Shown piece by piece: positions 12,949 to 23,790 of a stretch of DNA of 64,000 bases (position 1 is its first letter; the number at the start of each line of letters is the position of its first letter). Under the pieces are notes generated by a model, which did no database searches, had not been told where the DNA came from, and was given only the letters and a program-made list of their open reading frames with translations. Source of the stretch: Lepus europaeus (Eukaryota > Chordata > Mammalia > Lagomorpha > Leporidae). The translations under genes were made by a program, and so were the position numbers. The stretch spans positions 61,875,201 to 61,939,200 of the forward strand of contig NC_084827.1 in the NCBI RefSeq assembly GCF_033115175.1, given 5' to 3'.

Positions 12949-13298
12949 TTTTTTTTACAGATTTATTTCTTTATTTGAAAGTCAGAGTTACACAGAGAGA
13001 GGAGACGCAGAGAGAGAGAGAGAGGTCTTCCATCTGATGGTTCACTCCCCAACTGGCCACAATGGCCAGAGCTACATTGATCCGAAGCCAGGAGCCAGGA
13101 GCCAGGAGCCACGAGCTTCTTCCGGGTCTCCCATGTGATTGCAGGGGTCCAAGGATTTGGGCCATCTTCTACTGTTTTCCCAGGCCATAGCAGAGCACTG
13201 GATTGGAAGAGGAGCAGCCGTATCTCAAACCAGCGCCCATATGGGATTCTGGTGCTTCAGGCCAGGGCGTTAACCCACTGTGCCACACCACTGGCCCC
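12949..13298 (-). mobile_element. CSINE with target-site duplication
   Basis: Full-length reverse C-repeat. The flanks carry TAATTTTTATAA followed by CATACTTTC on both sides, with a 3-base difference (left copy about 12924-12948, right copy 13299-13319). Confidence 0.94.
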
Positions 13299-13429
13299 TA
13301 ATTTTTATAACATACTTTCAATGGATTTTATAATCACAAGTTTAATCTTCCACTAATGAACTAATTAATGTTTTCTCTGATATGTGGTACTTAATACAGA
13401 ATACAAAAGAATGAATAGGAATGAAATGG

Positions 13430-13665
13430 ATATCTTGTGATTTGGTGGTTGTTTTTAGCCTTTGTTCCTATTTCTGTGAAATAGTGGATTTTCTACCTTT
13501 TAATTGTTAAATATTGTGGTTAGTGGTGCATCAAGCCTTTGATTCTAGAATGGATTGAAATTATGCTCTTGTAAACATTAAAGAACTAAGCAAGGAAGTC
13601 AGGAGGGGGATTGAGGGAGTGATGGAAGATTTGTTATCCAAAAAAAAAAAAAAATTAAAAAGTAG
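13430..13665 (+). mobile_element. 5'-truncated L1 3' end inserted in an older L1
   Basis: Similar to the element at 5441-5724 (shared TGTGGTTAGTGGTGCATCA and GAATGGATTGAAATT-type blocks). It ends in a 14-base A run at about 13640. It sits in the opposite orientation inside the older L1. Confidence 0.5.
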
Positions 13666-14504
13666 CAAATAGAAAAACCACTATTCCTTAGAGTATAGCA
13701 ATGGCTATAACTAATAATCAAAACTTAAAATATGAATTTTACTCATATACATTACATTTTGACTCTGTATATTGTTACCATAAATCAGGGAAATCATATT
13801 CGTCTTTTTGACACTGGCTTATTTCAATAAGCATAATGGTCTCCAGTTGCATCTAATTTGTTGTGAAATAGGATTTCATCCTTTTTTATGGCTGATCAGT
13901 ATCTCATTAGTCATCAGTTGATGGTTGATTCAATACCTTAGCTATTGTGAGTTTGAGATGCTATAAACATAGGGGTAGAGATATCTTTTTCATATACTGA
14001 TTTCATTGCATTTGGGTAAATAGCAGGGTGTGAAATGGCTGGGTCATATAGTAGAATTATTTTCAGATTTTTGAGGAATCTCCATACTGTCTTCCATAAT
14101 GGTTATACTAGTTTTCATTCCCAACAACACTGTATTAGCTTACCTTTTTTTCTCACATCTTTGCTAGCATTTTTTTTTATTTTTGAATGATAATCATTCT
14201 AATGTGAGTGAGGTGAAACCCTACTGTGGTTTTTATTTGCATTGCTAGTGATTCTGAGCATTTTTCACATGTCTGTTGTCCATTTGGATTTAATCCTTAG
14301 AGGATCCCTGTTCAGGTCCTTAGCCTATTTCTTAACTGGATCACTTATTTTGTTGTTGAGTTTTGTGAGCTCCTTATATACCCTGGATATTAATCCTTTC
14401 TCAGATGTATGGTTTGTAAATACTTTCTCCCATTCTTTGCCTATGCCAATATTTTTATATTATATATATATTTTATATTTTTATGATTTGTATGACAAAA
14501 TTAT

Positions 14505-14827
14505 TTTGTTAGATTTATTTTATATATTGAAAATTAAAGTTTTATAAAGAGAGGGAAGGAGAGATGGAGAGAGGTTTTCCATTCACTGGTTTATTCCCCA
14601 AATGGCCACAACAGCCAAAGCCATGAGCTGGAATCTCCATCCTAGTCTCCAATGTGGATGCAAGTGGCCCAGGTACTTGGGCCATCCTCCAGTGCTTTTC
14701 CCAAGTGCATTAGAAGGGAGCTCGATTGGAAGCCGAGCAGGTGGGACTTGAACTAGCACTGTGATGTGGGATGCCAGCATTACCACAGGAAAAGTTTTAA
14801 CCTTCTATGCCACAAAGTCAGGCTGAC
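14505..14827 (-). mobile_element. CSINE, diverged
   Basis: Reverse C-repeat with GGTTTTCCATTCACTGG and CCCCAAATGGCCACAACAGC blocks. The head end is decayed. Confidence 0.85.
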
Positions 14828-16135
14828 CAAATGATTTTTTCGAAACAAACTTAGCCGAATGTTATTGTTGACTAACACTAATTAGTTCTGAGTCCTTGAA
14901 GATTTTCTGAATTATCGATGTGAACACTGGAAAGTGAAAAAAATGACAGATACGTGTTTCCTTTTAAAATGGCCCACTTTTATTCCTATTTCACTGTGTG
15001 AATTAGCACATACAGTAGAAATTTCACAGACTCTAAAAAGAATAGCTACACATTTTGATGTTATGATGTAATTTTTTGCTATCCCTTCTTTACTTGAATC
15101 CTTAACAATTTTCAGAGGTTCTCTTTGCAAAATAAAAAATTAAAGACCACACTTTTCCTTCTAAATGCTTCTTTACTGACATTCCTTAACTTTTTACATG
15201 TTTTCATGTTATTCAATATTATTTGTGATTACCGTTATGTGTTCTAAGATTTCAGACCATAAATTACTTAGAATATTGTTTTTTCAAATAGATGGAGGGT
15301 TTTATGACTTTACCTTTTAAACTTTGTGTAGGGGTGAACAATTTACCCTTAAAAATGTGGGCACAAGGAACACTGATGTCACAGGTAGACGACGTTCAAA
15401 TGCACACAGTTTGTGCAGAGTGTTGAGTTATCCTGCCTTTCTCCATGTCAGTGGACATAGTGTTTTCCTACTGCCACCTTTCAGGAACTGGCCTCCCATT
15501 AAGAGTTCCAGTTTCATGCCTGTATTTGAACTCTCTATTGCTCAAAGCCAAAAGCTGTGTGTGAATATCATCTGAAAAGTGGAGTGTCTCTAGCAATAAT
15601 CCATACCCGGCTCCTTGTACTCCACGCCACAGGGTCAGCTCAGGGAAAAACTCCTCTATATTCTTCCTTTCATTTCATCCTTGTCCCCTTGAGACACACT
15701 TCAGGACTTCAGCTGTGCTTGCAAAACAGTGTTTATTGGATGTTGATTTTTATTTTTGCATGATGTGGCTGTAGAAACATGAGTTGATGCTTTTATTTTG
15801 TGACTTCACTCACCTCCCTGGCCTCCTGCATTTTTGGTTATACAGATATTTCTACAGTCTTTTTGCTATCTGGCAGGGAAAACAAATGCATTTCATCCAG
15901 GCTGTCAATACTTGTGAGGGGCTGCTGGCTGCCCTCGGTGTGCCCGGAAGAATTCTCCCTGCTTCTGGACTGGGAATAGGCAGGAAGTGTGATTGACAGC
16001 AAAGAAGGGTACCAGGTGTTTTTAAATCACTTTGTGGAAGCACAATACATTTTACAATTACCCAAGACATACATAAAAACATCAAAATGACTTGGATTTG
16101 GAAAGGAGAGAGCTTTTTTTCTTTTTAAAGATTTA
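14828..16135. other. Intergenic, nothing firmly recognised
   Basis: Contains overlapping 70-83-codon plus-strand frames (15324-15575, 15557-15763, 15784-15996) with no domain I recognise. No splice-flanked exon could be argued for. Confidence 0.5.
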
Positions 16136-16481
16136 GGGGCTGGCATTATGGCATAACTGGTAAAACTACCACCTGGGGCATCCCATATGGGCGCTGGTTC
16201 AAGACCCAGCTGCTCCAATTCTGATCCAGTTCCCTGATAGTTGTCAGGGATATCAGGAAAGCAGCAGAGTGGCCCAACTGCTTGGACCCCTGAAACCACA
16301 TCAGAGACCTGGAAGAAGCTCCTGGCTTCTTGCTTCCAGCCATTGCAGGCATTTGGGGAGTGAAACAGCAAATGGAAGACCTCTCCTTCTATTTGTCTCT
16401 CTCTCACTCTCAGCATCTCCCTCTTCCTCTTTCTGTAACTATGCCTTTCAAATAAATAATAGATCCTTATTTTTTTTAAAA
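16136..16481 (+). mobile_element. CSINE nested in the tail of a second CSINE
   Basis: Plus-strand C-repeat. It is preceded by TTTTTAAAGATTTA and followed by a similar TTTTAAAAAAGATGTA. Those are the beginning of an opposite-strand CSINE, so this copy inserted into the A-rich end of the copy at 16482-16814. Confidence 0.88.
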
Positions 16482-16504
16482 AAGATGTATTCATTTACTT
16501 GAAT

Positions 16505-16553
<49 letters not shown>

Positions 16554-16814
16554 ATCTTCCATCCGCTGGGTCACTCCTCAGATGGCCAGAACAGCTAGGG
16601 CTAGGAGAGTCTGCAGCCAGGAGCCAGGAGCTTCATCCAGATCTCCCTTATGGCTGGCAGGGGCCCAAACACTTGGACTATCTTCCTCTGCTTTTCCCAA
16701 GCCATTAGGGGAACTGGATCAGAAGTGGAGCAGCAAGGACACAACCTGATGTCCATATGGGATGTCAGTGTCACAGGCTGTGGCCTTACCCACTACACCA
16801 CGTCACTGGCCCCC
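16482..16814 (-). mobile_element. CSINE (host of the nested copy)
   Basis: Reverse C-repeat with a 40-base (GA)n tract at 16507-16546, ending in the tRNA-like ACTGGCCCCC. Confidence 0.92.
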
Positions 16815-17280
16815 GAGAGAAGGATTTTTTAAAATAAATGCATGTAGTTCTTGCCTCCAGGTGCCCTTCTCTCTTCTACCATTTACTTCTAAATCATGCT
16901 GATTGGGTTGGCAAGAATATGGGCTTTGGTTTTTCATATACACTAACTGCAACCTTGCCTCTACCACAAACTGATGAGGTGACTTGAGAGATTTTTAAGT
17001 ATTTTCTCTCACCCATCACATTCAGTCCGTTATGGCCCACAATATCCTAGATATTGCACTGGATGGTTAATATGCATCGTCATAATTACTGAGAAATGGT
17101 CTGTAAGTTAGGGTATCAGGACTCATACTCTCAGATGATAAGATCACATCTTCCACATTCATATTCTTCTCACCTTATCCCATTATAAGCGTATAATAAT
17201 TTATAGCTACTTTAAAATCATTATACATTTTGCAGTTATCCAAGAATAGGGAATATAACATTCTCATAAGAAGTCACCTT
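16815..17280. other. Intergenic, nothing recognised
   Basis: Short AT-rich spacer. No repeats or frames of note. Confidence 0.5.
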
Positions 17281-17626
17281 TTTTTTTTTTTTTGGAAAGG
17301 CAGAGCAGACAGTGAGAGAGAGAGAGACAGAGAGAAAGGTCTTCCTTTTCCCGTTGGTTCACCCCTAGTGGCCGCTGCGGCCAGTGCGCTGCAGCTGGCG
17401 CACAGCGCTGATCCAAAGCCAGGAGACAGGTGCTTCCTCCTGGGCTAACCATGCGGGTGCAGGGCCCAAGGACTTGGGCCATCCTCCACTGCACACCCAG
17501 GCCACAGCAGAGTGCTGGACTGGAAGAGGAGCAACCGGGACAGAATCTGGTGCCCCGACTGGGACTAGAACCCGGGGTGCCGGTGCCACAGGCAGAGGAT
17601 TAGCCTATTGAGCCACAGCGCTGGCC
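17281..17626 (-). mobile_element. CSINE, young 'CACCAGGTTCTAGTCC' subtype
   Basis: Reverse copy of the CSINE subtype with a GGACAGAATCTGGTGCCCCG block, an AGCCTATTGAGCC block and a GACAGTGAGAG end. Flanked by AAGAAGTCACCTTTT / AAGAAATCACTTTT. It lies immediately before the L1-related element at 17650. Confidence 0.94.
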
Positions 17627-17649
17627 AAGAAATCACTTTTAAAAAGTCA

Positions 17650-18691
17650 GTTTGGAGAGCGGCAAGATGGCGGAATAGGAAGGGAGCACACTGATAGTCC
17701 GGAGTCCGGGAAGACACAGGTTAATAAAAGTGGAGATACTGCAGGGTCAAGGAAGAGTAGGGGAAGAAACAGCAGAGGAAACTCTTCCGGAACTAGTGAT
17801 TCAAAGTGGACCTGCGTGGAGAGCGTGGGAGCCCAAGTTCAGGACACCAACGGCAGAATCAACACACCAGCGCTGGAACGCGAGGTGAGCCGAACCTCAA
17901 TAGCATGAGACACCAGTGGGCAAGCGGAAAAGGAGACTAGAGGGAACGAGGCTTGAAACTCCGTGGGTGAAAGTTCACCAGGCTAACTAGAAGAGACAGA
18001 GGGGAAAAAAAAGTGACTGATACTGACACGAGTTTCTCTCTCTCCGCTCACCCCTCAAAGGCTAGCAAGACAAAGAGCAGGCGCCATTTTGGGCATACGT
18101 CATAAGCAGGGCGACCTCAGGTCTGCACCGGCCCTGAGCCTAGCAGAAAAACCTGACTCTGGGGGGAGGGCTGAAATAACAGGAGATTAGGATATTACTT
18201 GGCAACCCACTGGGAGACTGCAGGAGAATTGGAGCCCACACTGAGTGCAGCACAGATTCCCTGTGTGGTCCTTGGGAAAGAGCTCCCTATCTCTGGCTCC
18301 TGTGGGTATATCATTCGCCTGCTAACTACCTCCAATTGCGTTCAGCTGTGCAGAATTACTTCCCTTTTGAATAAAAAAAAAGAAGAAAGAAAGAAAGAAA
18401 GAAGGAAGGAAGGAAGGAAGGAAGGAAGGAAGGAAGGAAGGAAGGAAGGAAGGAAGGAAGGAAGGAAGGAAAGGAAGGAAGGAAGGAAGGAAGGAAGGAA
18501 GGAAGGAAGGAAGAAAGAGAGAGAGAGAGATTCACCACGCCTAACCTGGGAGTGTCATCTTTGACACACCCTCAGCCCTGAGGAACCAAACACAGCTCTC
18601 AGGCCACACTCATCTCAAGACTCTAAGGCTCCACCGAAAGCAGACAGTCCACTTAATATAGAGCCATAGTGTAACAAGAAAAAACACCACA
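17650..18691 (+). promoter_or_regulatory. L1-type 5'UTR / internal promoter region
   Basis: Leader of the composite, homologous to 44612-46039. It starts with the L1-like GGCAAGATGGCGG block, which resembles the YY1-site region at the start of other mammalian L1s, and contains a large GGAA repeat near its end. Promoter activity is inferred from the family, not visible directly. Confidence 0.6.
18378..18530 (+). repeat. (GGAA)n microsatellite, then (GA)n
   Basis: About 135 bases of GAAA/GGAA repeats run into a GAGAGA tract. The homologous position in the other L1 5'UTR (45765-45790) has only a short (GA)n, so the expansion is private to this copy. The same run encodes the repetitive chance frames on both strands here. 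Confidence 0.95.
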
Positions 18692-19726
18692 GTGAAGAAA
18701 CCAAATGTCTCCAACATGCCAAACAACAAATGCAAAAACCGACGTAACAAGAACAAGAAAGACACTATGACACCCCCAAATGAAAAAGACACCCCAATTC
18801 AAGATTATGAAGATGATGAGATCGAAGAAATGCAAGAAGCAGATCTCAAAAAAATGATAAGAACATTAAGAAGTTCTCAAAAACAAATTCTTGAACTACA
18901 GAAATCCTTAATGGACAAGATAGAAAATCTCTCTCGTGAAAGTGAAATATTAAGGAGGAATCAAAATGAAATGAAACAACTAGTAGAACAAGAACCTGTG
19001 CTAGTGACGAGAAATCATAATGAAATGAAGAATTCAATAGATCAAATGACAAACACATTAGAGAGCCTTAAAAACAGAATGGGCGAAGCAGAAGAGAGAA
19101 TATCAGACTTAGAAGACAGAGAACAGGAAAGGAAACAGGCAAACCAAAGAAAAGAAGAGGAAATTAGAAATCTAAAATATATTGTCGGGAATCTACAGGG
19201 TACTATTAAAAAAACCTAACATTTGGGTTCTAGGTGTTCCTGAAGGCATGGAGAGGGAGAAAGGATTAGAAGCCACTTTCAGTGAGATACTAGCAGAAAA
19301 TTTCCCAGGTTTGGAGAAGGACAGAGACATCCTAGTACAGGAAGCTTATAGAACCCCTAATAAACATGACCAAAAGAGATCCTCACCACGACATGTTGTA
19401 ATCAAACTCACCACAGTGAAACATAAAGAAAAGATTCTAAAATGTGCAAGAGAGAAACGTCAGATTACTCTTAGAGGATCTCCAATTAGACTCACAGCAG
19501 ACTTCTCATCAGAAACCCTACAAGCTAGAAGGGAATAGCCCAGGTACTAAGAGAGAAAAACTGCCAGCCCAGAATACTATATCCTGCAAAGCTCTCATTT
19601 GTGAATGAAGGTGAAATTAAGACTTTTCATAGCAAACAGAAACTGAAAGAATTTGTTGCCACTCGTCCTGCCCTGCAAAAGATGCTTAAAGATGTGTTAC
19701 ACACAGAAGCACAGTTACCAATATGA
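18692..19726 (+). pseudogene. L1 ORF1 (RNA-binding chaperone protein), two disablements
   Basis: Codes for the L1 ORF1 protein, which coats L1 RNA as a trimer. Codons from 18692 give a basic N-terminus, then a long heptad coiled coil (rich in EMKNSIDQ, RISDLEDREQE), to about 19210. An indel in an A run there shifts the frame. The RRM and C-terminal part (WVLGVPEGMEREKGLEATFS, REKRQITLRGSPIRLTADFS) continues in another frame. A second break is a TGG-to-TAG-type stop at 19537. After it the tail reads on to a natural stop at 19724-19726 (ending HTEAQLPI). Two lesions in about 345 codons indicate a dead but fairly recent copy. Confidence 0.9.
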
Positions 19727-22429
19727 AAGAAGGTAAAGGAAGGAAACCTTACAGCAAAGATCACAGGAAGCTCAATTTCTCTTTGACATAGAATTAAACT
19801 CTAATGCTCTGTTAAAGCAATGTGTTAAAGTAATCTATTATGTTCTCTTGATGTCTGTTAAATTCTAATTGTTCAAAAACAGCTGAATTTTTATTAAGAG
19901 CTAAGGGTTATTTAAATATGTGCTTATTTTCAAAGATTTGAATAATCACCTTGTAACAATGATCAAATTTGGTCTATGTTATGTCATGATTTTAAGGAAT
20001 CTTATTTCAACCAGATATTTTGGATTTTGAGCCTTCTTGGCATTCTTGACAGGCATTCAAAAAATCAAAGTTTCAAACAATCTGGACTCTAAAATTTCCA
20101 GTAAATCTTGGACTTTTGTTTTTCCAGTTTGGGCCCAACCTAAAAAGCGAAGGACCTATGTCTCTCAACTTACAGAGACACCAACTAACCAGGCTATTTG
20201 GATTATATTAGAAGTACTGTCAAAATGTAACATGGTACCAAATTTTAAGTTTCTATAATGGAAAATGCTATTAATACAAATGTTTGAGAATTAAAAAGTC
20301 TAAAGATCTTGTGTTACTAGACATGATAGTTATCTTAATGAGAAATCCCCAGAGGCCTAAAGGGTTAAATACTTGTAAAATCCTACAGGTGCTTTCAAAA
20401 ATACTGTGAAGTAAGCAAGTGCCTCTTGTTGGTTGATGAGTTTATAATTTTAAACATGGCGACTTAAAGTCTTTTGTCATCCACAGTTATATATGATTTG
20501 CTGCTCCTAAAACTAAAGCATTGTTGGTTCTGTGTTTAGATGTCCTCCTATAGGTTCCTATAGACTTTTTCCAGCCACTTCTATTGTATTCAGTACTTTG
20601 GGAAGGCTCTGTAAACAGATGAAGCCAATAATGTATTAACAGTACCAACTGAGAGAAAGTATGGTTAACTGAGGTTACTAAAAACAAAAAGCAACTCAAA
20701 TCAATTGGCAATCTACAAAAAGAGTTAAAGATTTTAAAAGCTATTATTAAAATTGCTAGATTGGTCTACTATGCTATGTTATATGTGTGTACATATTGTA
20801 TGTCCACATGGGAAAATTTTATTAAGAGTTTTATTTTAATTGGCTTATAGATAAGACTGTCCATAAATTTAAGCTGCTAAAATCAAAGATACATTTTAAT
20901 TTGTGTGACCTGAATCTGTATATCATATGTTATAAACTTGTTGGTAGAAAGAAACTAAAAACATTTTATATGTTTGTGCTTAAGTTTACTGGTTAAACAA
21001 ACTACACCATGTCAGATATTTAAGAGGTGTTTTCAAATACATGATTCTTAAAATTTATAGAAGGCATTGGACCTTCTGGTAAATGTTTTCTTAAGTTGTT
21101 ATCTAATGGTTGAAATGGTTTGCTAAGTATTCATGTGATATTGCTATTGTCAGCAAGCGATCTAGGACTTGCTCCCACATTTCTCTATTCTAAGCCCAAC
21201 TTGTTCTTTCATTTCTCTATTCTCCTCAAGGTAGGAAACTAATTCTATTATGAAGGAATCTGTAGGACACACAATTTAATCTGTAGACCTTATAAAAGAG
21301 ATGGCTAACATTTTTCTGTAATAGCATAGCCAAAATAAGAACTTAAATAATAATCTCATAGCTAGATTCACTTTGCCATCAGCGAAGTATACAGTAAATA
21401 GAAAAAACCTCCCTTTCAGACCAAAGGGAAAGAAAGTTTTAAAGTGAGAATATAATTTTTCTCATGGGCATTGTCTACCTTAGAAAAACTACTACAGAAC
21501 ATGCCTGTGACTATAGACTTGTAGTTCAGGCCACCGAAGATTAGAGATGGGACTTGGGCACTCCCTTGACTTGCTTCCTCTGGTCTGCTTTAACACAAAC
21601 CAGGAGGAAAAGAAAGCTAGGCATCAGAAGCAATGGGTGGCAGGCCTATTAATGGCTGATCTGTACAGTGATCTGCCCTCAAGGAGACCCAACAGGCCAG
21701 TGTAGTGCAGTGGCTTTCAATGTGGTAAGCCTGGGCTTCAGCAGAAGTCAGCTTGTGAAGAGCCCTGGCAGCTCTGCCAAGAGTTGGATCACTGGAAATG
21801 GACCTGCCCTGGGGTTGAAGGATGCCCAGGTCAGAGCCACAGATCTTATTGGTTCTAAGCTGAAAAGACCTTCACTCAGCCCAGCTTCCAAAGTGATCAC
21901 TGCAGCTGAGGGGATGGTCAAGTAGGGTCAGCAACATTGCAGGCAGAACTGTAAACTTCTTGTTAGAGATGCCCCCTGCCTTTACCTGGCCAGCTCTCCT
22001 CCCAGGCCAGCCAAGTAATGAAAGTCAACAGAGTGCCTTCCTCTAGGAGGTTTACACCTCCCTTAGGATATACCCCATGCGAAGAGATAGATAGGTCTGG
22101 GCCTCTTAACTTACAAGGCCTAAAGCCCAACAGATCATTATCAAGCCCCTTCTATCAGGTTCTATTTGCCTCTCAATCAGAAAACTTAATTGTAGCTTAG
22201 ACAGCACCTTTCTTAGCTCCTCTAATAATGACTCTGTCCTTTGTTCTAGACCCTGTCTACGGCACTTGGGCCTCATTCCTTTGTAATCATAACCTCTACT
22301 CTACCACCAATGGCTCTACTCCCAACCTGTGTGTACTGATGGTCCTCTTCCCCACTTAATGCTGTATAATTGTTCAGACCTGGTAAATGCCACTCTTAGG
22401 AACATTGCTTACTATCCTCACCCTGTCTT
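19727..22429 (+). other. Non-ORF2 core of the L1 composite
   Basis: About 2.7 kb lies exactly where ORF2 belongs but shows none of the ORF2 blocks that are easy to see elsewhere in this window (FADD motif, [24 protein letters not shown]). It is AT-rich up to about 21.5 kb and then less so. Its longest frame is 85 codons (21668-21925). It may be captured sequence, an old LTR-element piece, or the family's own non-coding body. I do not recognise it. Confidence 0.6.
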
Positions 22430-22886
22430 TTATGACCTTGTCTAAATATGATCAGAGTCAGCAAACTTGGAAGGCTTCCATAGCCTTGGCAACTCATGAC
22501 GACAGCCTAGGGTGTTTACTGGCACCATAAACTAGAGTGTCAATTTGTTGGGTCAACAACAGAAGCCACTGTGCACTTGCTCCTCATGTGGGATCTCTGT
22601 CCTTAATGTGCTGTACATTGTGATTTAATGCTATAACTAGTACTCAAACAGTATGTTTTACTTTGTGTTTCTGTGTGGGTGCAAACTGTTGAAATCTTTA
22701 CTTAATATATACTAAATTGATCTTCTGTATATAAAGAGAATTGAAAATGAATCTTGATGTGAATGGAAGGCGAGAGGGAGCGGGAGAGGGGAGTGTTGTG
22801 GGTGGGAGGGAAGTTATGGGAGGGGGAAGCCATTGTAATCCATAAGCTGTACACTGGAAATTTATATTCATTAAATAAAAGTTAAA
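22430..22886 (+). mobile_element. L1 3'UTR and poly(A) of the composite
   Basis: Homologous to 50400-50838 and, in reverse, to 39782-40260. It has a purine-rich GAGAGGGAGCGGGAGAGGGG stretch, an AATAAA signal at about 22873-22878 and an A tail. Confidence 0.9.
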
Positions 22887-23099
22887 AAAAAAGAAATTCA
22901 TGGAGTAATGCACTCACATTTAGTTTATGCATTAATTTGTGAAGCATTTGTTGGTTGTTTACTACATGCCAATCCTTGCACTTTTATGATATCAGTGACA
23001 CTTAGGTAAGTGATGTCTTGGCTTTTTCTTTTTGATCATTCGAAGTGACAACTCTAATTGACAATTTAAAAAAAGGCCTCTTGATCACATTTGAATAAA

Positions 23100-23171
23100 A
23101 TATGGCTCAAAATTTCTTTATTCATTCATCTAGCAAATATTTGAGTAACTTTTATGTAACAGGTTTTACAC
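23100..23171 (-). mobile_element. Possible L2/MIR-like fragment
   Basis: TTCATTCATCTAGCAAATATTTGAG resembles the reversed end of L2 or MIR. Too short for a firm call. Confidence 0.3.
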
Positions 23172-23183
23172 AGAACCAAAAGA

Positions 23184-23427
23184 GGGGCCAGCATATGGCA
23201 TAGTGGGTTAATCTGCCACCTGCCATTTTGGCACACTATATGGGCATAGGTTTGAGTCCTAGTTGCTCTACTTCCAATCTAGCTCCTTGTTAATGGTCTG
23301 GGAAAAGCAGCAAAAGATGACCTAAGTGCTTGGACCCTTGCCACTCATGTGGCATCAAGGCTTCTGGCTTTGGTTTCACTTAGCCATGGCTGTTATATCC
23401 ATTTGAGGAGTGAACCAGTGGATAGAA

Positions 23428-23469
<42 letters not shown>

Positions 23470-23550
23470 ACTCTGCATTTCAAATAAATACATACAAAAA
23501 TACATAAATAACATATAAATACATACATACATATGTAAATATTTTTTAAA
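23184..23550 (+). mobile_element. CSINE with perfect target-site duplication
   Basis: Plus-strand C-repeat with a (TC)n tract at 23429-23466 and a tail expanded into ATAC/ATAA repeats. Flanked by AGAACCAAAAGA at 23172-23183 and 23551-23562. Confidence 0.95.
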
Positions 23551-23644
23551 AGAACCAAAAGAATGTAAGTTCTGTTAATTCCTGTTTCTTTTCCCAGGGA
23601 GCTGACTGCACAGATTATTATTCCATCATGAAGCACATAGAGTA

Positions 23645-23790
23645 AGGTTCCAAACCTTGCCTAATTTTAATTACCTGGAAATTTTTACAAGTGTAGATTA
23701 TCAGACACCACTCCAAAATCCTTTTCATTCATTGGTTCTGAGTAAGCCATGAAGTCTCTATTGGATAAATTTTATAAGTTGCACCTAAGC
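23645..23790 (+). mobile_element. MER5-like hAT DNA transposon fragment
   Basis: TTCCAAACCTTGCCTAATTT followed by ATTACCTGGAAATTTTTACA and CAGACACCACTCC matches the order of the MER5A/B non-autonomous hAT transposon. Diverged. Confidence 0.5.

Larger units (their letters stand above)
12791..14460 (-). mobile_element. Older L1 (3'UTR + ORF2 3' part), minus strand, with two insertions
   Basis: On the minus strand, 13740-14450 carries the L1 ORF2 C-terminal region. The CTCCATACTGTCTTCCATAA block and the TTCTCAGATGTATGGTTTG block are decayed but in the right order. The piece left of 13.43 kb appears to be its 3'UTR. A CSINE (12949-13298) and a plus-strand L1 tail (13430-13665) interrupt it. A 101-codon plus-strand frame at 14242-14547 is antisense L1, not a gene. 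Confidence 0.75.
17650..22886 (+). mobile_element. ORF2-less L1 composite (half-L1-like): 5'UTR, ORF1, 2.7-kb unrelated core, L1 3'UTR, poly(A)
   Basis: The 5' end (GGCAAGATGGCGGAATAGGA) and about 1 kb of leader match the L1 5'UTR at 44.6-46.0 kb. ORF1 follows at 18692-19726. The end, 22430-22886, matches the L1 3'UTR of the copy at 50.4-50.8 kb, including ATTAAATAAAAGTTAAAAAA. Between ORF1 and the 3'UTR I see no ORF2, but about 2.7 kb of sequence without frames over 85 codons. ORF1-only 'half-L1' elements are known in mammals; this looks like a lagomorph example that depends on L1 enzymes. Clean target-site duplications were not found, so a secondary rearrangement is possible. Confidence 0.8.

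Noticed and set aside
16027-16494. 155-codon minus-strand frame
   Set aside because: Antisense translation of a CSINE.
17628-17636. AAGAAATCA near the left end as target duplication of the L1 composite (AAGAAATTCA after its poly(A))
   Set aside because: The left copy is part of the neighbouring CSINE's own duplication, and the match is short and imperfect.
18356-18564. Repetitive Lys/Glu/Gly or Phe/Leu/Pro/Ser frames
   Set aside because: Direct translations of the GGAA/TTCC microsatellite.
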